A DNA stretch of 16,237 bases from DASVBJ01 sp036375895 (lineage in GTDB: Bacteria > Actinomycetota > Actinomycetes > JACCUZ01). Positions 12,991-16,237 of the stretch are shown one piece after another (the first letter of the stretch is position 1; every line of letters begins with the position of its first letter). The position numbers and the translations under genes are program-made. The DNA is taken from contig DASVBJ010000158.1 in the NCBI GenBank assembly GCA_036375895.1, forward strand, positions 1 to 16,237, read 5' to 3'. The notes beneath the pieces are model-generated. The model did not search any database and was not told the origin of the DNA. It saw nothing but the letters and a program-made list of their open reading frames with translations.

Positions 12991-15921
12991 GTGTATCCGC
13001 AGATGCTGCCGCCGCTGTTGGTGGCGACCGTGGTCGCGCTGCTGTTCGTGACGTTCCTCGTCGTGGCCCGTCCGGTGCTCCGGCGGCTCGCCCTGCGCCA
13101 GGTGCTGCGCCGGCCGACCGAGTCGATGCTCGTGGTGGTCGGCTCCCTGCTCGGCACCACCCTGATCGTCGCCAGCCTGGTGGTGGGTGACTCGCTGGAC
13201 CGGTCGGTCCGGCAGGTGGCGTACGACGTGCTCGGTCCCGTCGACGAGTACGTCCAGGTGACGGACCCGGCACTCGGCTCACAGGTGTCGATCAGGCTGT
13301 CGCAGCTCACCCTGGACCCGCGGGTCGACGGCGTGCTCGAGGTGCACGGGGACCGGGCGGCGATCACCCACACGGTGAACGGCCGGACCATCGCCGAGCC
13401 GCGCGCTCTGATCTGGGAGACCGACCTGGGGGAGGCCGCCGACTTCGGCGGGCGCGGGAAGTCCGGCCTCGAGGTCGCGGACCCCGGGCAGGACGGGGTC
13501 GTCATCAACGAGAACCTCGCCAAGTCGCTGCGCGCCCGTGAGGGCGACACGCTGAACCTCTTCCTCTACGGCCGGGCCGTGCCCGTCGTTGTGCGCGACG
13601 TGGTGCCCGCGACGGGGATCGCCGGCATGGGGGCCGGTGCGTCCGAGAACCGCAACGCCTTCGTCCCGCGGGGCACGCTGCAGGGTGCCGCCCTCGGCTC
13701 CGGGCAGGGGCCGTCGACGACGGTGCTCGTCTCCAACCGCGGCGATGTTGAAGGCGGCGTCGGTCTGACCGACCAGGTGCGCGCGGCCATGGAGAAGGAG
13801 CTGGGGCCGCTCGCCGCCAAGGGGGCCACCGTCAGCACGCCCAAACGGGAGGTGCTCGACGAGGCGCAGCAGACCGGGGACATGCTCGGCTCACTGTTCC
13901 TGTTCATCGCGAGCTTCAGCATCATCGCGGGCATCATGCTGCTCGTCCTGATCTTCGTGATGCTCGCGGAGGAACGGAAGGGGCAGCTGGGCATGCTGCG
14001 CGCCGTCGGCATGCGCCGACGGCGGGTCGCGGGCAGCTTCGCGATCGAAGGCGCGGTGTACGGCGGGGTCGCCACGCTGCTGGGAGCTGGGCTCGGGGTC
14101 CTCGTCGGACGCGTCGTGGTCGTGCTGGCCGTCAACATCATCAATGGCTTCAACCAGAGCGGGAACAAGCTGTCGATCGTCTTCGACGTCACGCCGGTGA
14201 GCATCCTGAACGGTCTTGCCGCGGGCTTCCTGGTCGCCTTCGTGACTGTCGTGCTCACAAGCATCCGCATCGCGCGGATGAACGTGATCGCGGCCATCCG
14301 CGACCTGGAGCCGCCGGCACGACGGACCCGCCGCCGCTGGACCGTCGCAGCCGTGGTCGCGACCGCACTCTTCACCCTGCTCTCCGTGCCCGCTGTGGCG
14401 ACGAGTGCGGGCGCCGCGACACTGCTGTACCCGGCGCTCGCTGCGGTCTGCGCCGTCCCACTGCTCCGGCGCGTCCTGCCGGCGAAGACCGTCTACACGC
14501 TCGTCGCGACAGCAGTCCTCGCGTGGGGGCTGGTGGCCAACGTGGTGCGGCCGGATCTGTACGCAGACGGCTCGACCGCGACGTACATCGTCCTGGGCTC
14601 GATGCTGTCGTTCGCGGCGGTCGTCCTCGTCAGCCTGCACCAGGAGGTCGTGCTACGGCCGCTACGCCCGCTGATCCAGCGACCTTCGCAGGCGGGCCTC
14701 GCCACCCGCATCGCGATGGCCTATCCCACCGCCCGGCGGGGCCGGACGGGGGCGACCCTGGCGATGTACTCCCTCGTCGTGCTCGTCATCGTGCTGCTGA
14801 CCCAGATCAACGCGGCCGTCAGCGCCGGCATGTCGGGGGCAGTGAGCGACTCGACCGGCGGCTGGGCGATGCGGGTCGACATGAACCCGAGCACCCCGGT
14901 CCCCGCCGCGGAGCGGACTCTCACGTCGGGCGACTATGCCGGCCGGATCCTCAAGGTGGCTCCGCTGGTGACTGCCGTGGGGCGGGCCGACGACCCGCTG
15001 CGACGGCGCACCGACCTGGCTCCGGTCCTGGCGATCGGGATCTCGAGGCCGCTGCGCGAGTCCCCTCCGTCCCTGGAGGAGCGGCTGTCATCGCTGCCGA
15101 GCGACACGGCGGCCTGGGACCTCGTCCTGAAGAACCCGCGCTACGTGCTGGTCGACGCCTACTACGCCGCGCAGGGTGGCCCGGAAGGCCGGCTGATCGA
15201 GCCGGGCATGAAGCTGCACCTGACGACGTCCTCGGGCGAGGTGCGCACGTACACCGTCGCCGGCACCCTCACCTCCGGCACCGCCTTCTACGGGCTGGAC
15301 AGCGGCGAGTTCCGGTACCCGGTGCTCATGAACACCGGTGAGGTCAACGATGCGTTCGGGACCTACGCCCGCCCCACCAGCCTGATGCTCTCGCTGGCTC
15401 CCGGCGTCGATCGGCCCGCGCTGGCCAGCGAGCTGCAGGGCGCGTGGCTGCGCAACGGCCTGGTGGCCACCGACATCCCGGACCAGGTGGAGCGGGGCTT
15501 CGTGGCCAACCGCCAGCTGTTCCAGCTGATGCAGGGCTACCTCGCGCTGGGCCTGGTGGTGGGCATCTGTGGCCTCGGTGTCGTCATGGTGCGTGCCGTT
15601 CGCGAGCGGCGGCGGACGATCGGCGTGCTGCGTGCCCTCGGCTTCCGCGCCCGGACCGTGCAGCGGTCGTTCCTGACGGAGAGCATCTTCATCGCGGTCG
15701 AGGGCGTCGTCATCGGCACCGTGCTGGGCGTCCTCACGACCTACCTGCTCTACCTGAAGAGCCCGGCGTTCGACACGCTGAACGGCGGCTACCCGATCGC
15801 CTGGAAAGAGATCGCGCTGACCGTGGGCGTCACGCTGGTTGCCTCGGTGCTCGCGACCTTCGCTCCGGCGCGCCGCGCTGCGCGCATCCGCCCGGCCGTC
15901 GCGGTCCGCGTCGCCGAGTGA
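12991..15921 (+). CDS. FtsX-like ABC permease (large, two-domain)
   Basis: A 976-residue membrane protein, partner of the preceding ATPase. TM segments lie at about 8-28 and 46-66, then an extracytoplasmic domain to about 295. The first FtsX core follows (about 300-430), then a middle block of hydrophobic segments (450-560), a helix near 590-612, a second external domain to about 845, and a final FtsX core to the end. Each core has its cytoplasmic coupling motif: EERKGQLGMLRAVGMRRRRV (about 327-346) and RERRRTIGVLRALGFRARTV (about 870-889). This duplicated layout with about ten or more TMs is common in Actinobacteria, where one chain replaces a permease dimer. The substrate is unknown; lipoprotein or peptide export, or envelope signalling, are the family's options. 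GTG 12991 is taken as the start; ATG 13003 is possible. Confidence 0.95.
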   Translation: MYPQMLPPLLVATVVALLFVTFLVVARPVLRRLALRQVLRRPTESMLVVVGSLLGTTLIVASLVVGDSLDRSVRQVAYDVLGPVDEYVQVTDPALGSQVSIRLSQLTLDPRVDGVLEVHGDRAAITHTVNGRTIAEPRALIWETDLGEAADFGGRGKSGLEVADPGQDGVVINENLAKSLRAREGDTLNLFLYGRAVPVVVRDVVPATGIAGMGAGASENRNAFVPRGTLQGAALGSGQGPSTTVLVSNRGDVEGGVGLTDQVRAAMEKELGPLAAKGATVSTPKREVLDEAQQTGDMLGSLFLFIASFSIIAGIMLLVLIFVMLAEERKGQLGMLRAVGMRRRRVAGSFAIEGAVYGGVATLLGAGLGVLVGRVVVVLAVNIINGFNQSGNKLSIVFDVTPVSILNGLAAGFLVAFVTVVLTSIRIARMNVIAAIRDLEPPARRTRRRWTVAAVVATALFTLLSVPAVATSAGAATLLYPALAAVCAVPLLRRVLPAKTVYTLVATAVLAWGLVANVVRPDLYADGSTATYIVLGSMLSFAAVVLVSLHQEVVLRPLRPLIQRPSQAGLATRIAMAYPTARRGRTGATLAMYSLVVLVIVLLTQINAAVSAGMSGAVSDSTGGWAMRVDMNPSTPVPAAERTLTSGDYAGRILKVAPLVTAVGRADDPLRRRTDLAPVLAIGISRPLRESPPSLEERLSSLPSDTAAWDLVLKNPRYVLVDAYYAAQGGPEGRLIEPGMKLHLTTSSGEVRTYTVAGTLTSGTAFYGLDSGEFRYPVLMNTGEVNDAFGTYARPTSLMLSLAPGVDRPALASELQGAWLRNGLVATDIPDQVERGFVANRQLFQLMQGYLALGLVVGICGLGVVMVRAVRERRRTIGVLRALGFRARTVQRSFLTESIFIAVEGVVIGTVLGVLTTYLLYLKSPAFDTLNGGYPIAWKEIALTVGVTLVASVLATFAPARRAARIRPAVAVRVAE

Positions 15922-16000
15922 CGCCGGCGGCCGACCCGACACCGTCGCCCGCCCCCGACACCGCCGCCCGCCCGCCGGCCCGCGACCCGCCCACGACCCA

Positions 16001-16055
16001 CCGGCTCGCGAAGCTGCGGAACCCCGGGCCGATCAACGCTCCTCAGCTCCGCAAC
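16001..16055 (+). repeat. Palindromic repeat, copy 1
   Basis: A 55-bp unit starting CCGGCTCGCGAAG and ending CTCCGCAAC. It contains GCTGCGGA (16013-16020) facing TCCGCAAC (16048-16055), an inverted pair with one mismatch to copy 2. The rest matches copy 2 except in the CCCGGGCC part of the inner arm. Confidence 0.8.
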
Positions 16056-16105
16056 TCACCCCAGAGCCGGCCCGGCACCGCAGCCGGCCACCCGCCCACC
16101 ACCCG

Positions 16106-16160
16106 CCGGCTCGCGAAGTTGCGGAACCCTGAGCCGATCAACGCTCCTCAGCTCCGCAAC
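16106..16160 (+). repeat. Palindromic repeat, copy 2
   Basis: The best-formed copy, 105 bp after copy 1. GTTGCGGA (16118-16125) pairs exactly with TCCGCAAC (16153-16160). On the minus strand it is extended by CTGAG with CTCAG, giving a 13-bp stem (14 with one G-U pair and a GG bulge) around a 13-nt loop. Copies 1 and 2 differ at 3 of 55 positions in my reading. Confidence 0.82.
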
Positions 16161-16208
16161 CCCCCCCCGAGCCGGCCCGACACCCGCCGCCGGCTCGCCT
16201 ACCACCCG

Positions 16209-16237
16209 CCGGCTCGCGAAGTTGCGGAACCGGGCCG
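16209..16237 (+). repeat. Palindromic repeat, copy 3, cut by the window edge
   Basis: The first 29 bp of the unit are present, including GTTGCGGA at 16221-16228, 103 bp after the same site in copy 2. A shorter fragment, CCGGCTCGCC, lies at 16190-16199. The 316-bp stretch after the permease stop holds C-rich spacers and this repeat array, and I see no gene in it. Confidence 0.7.

Noticed and set aside
15922..16160. Continuation of the permease frame after TGA, reading RLAKLRNPEPINAPQLRN twice
   Set aside because: The repeats are 105 bp apart and so stay in frame, but the third copy (103 bp) does not. The DNA palindrome explains the pattern better than a protein repeat.

Overview
The window is very GC-rich, with GTG starts, short intergenic gaps and several promoters placed so close to the start codon that the transcripts should be leaderless. 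The families present (a DUF5522 mini-protein, an AMIN-like lipo/secreted protein, the YczR/YczE pair, MacB-type ABC plus large FtsX permease) point to an Actinomycetota chromosome. I cannot fix the genus from sequence alone. No tRNA, rRNA, transposase, phage gene or CRISPR array was seen, so this is ordinary chromosomal sequence with a few unusual non-coding stretches.

Layout. Positions 1-89 hold the start of an unidentified gene on the minus strand. Then come an aldo/keto reductase (200-1177) and a nitronate monooxygenase-like flavoprotein (1241-2302). A HAD phosphatase (2575-3216) is flanked by two tiny Cys-rich proteins on the opposite strand (DUF5522, 2287-2532; zinc ribbon, 3200-3373), each overlapping the 3' end of a larger plus-strand gene. 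Next are a YghZ-type aldo/keto reductase (3433-4458, minus), a secreted AMIN-like protein (4532-5065) and a berberine-bridge-type FAD oxidase (5087-6511, minus). Four of the first nine genes are therefore redox enzymes handling small carbonyl, nitro or alcohol substrates, but nothing shows that they form one pathway.

The centre is a divergent regulator/target pair: a MocR-type PLP regulator (6623-8134, minus) and the YczE membrane protein (8215-8844), with repeated half-sites between them. It is followed by an unknown tandem alpha+beta-barrel-like protein (8949-9632). The 492-base gap 9633-10124 contains what I consider the best non-coding candidate: on the minus strand, a promoter-like sequence, a run of hairpins capped by GNRA tetraloops and a strong terminal hairpin, together suggesting a structured RNA of about 200 nt. 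Upstream of it lie five DnaA-box-like sequences in one orientation.

The right part has a secreted endonuclease/exonuclease/phosphatase-fold enzyme (10125-11321, minus), a GNAT acetyltransferase (11486-12082), and a two-gene ABC export operon (ATPase 12202-12981, FtsX-type permease 12991-15921). The last 240 bases carry two full copies and one cut-off copy of a palindromic repeat that probably continues beyond the window.
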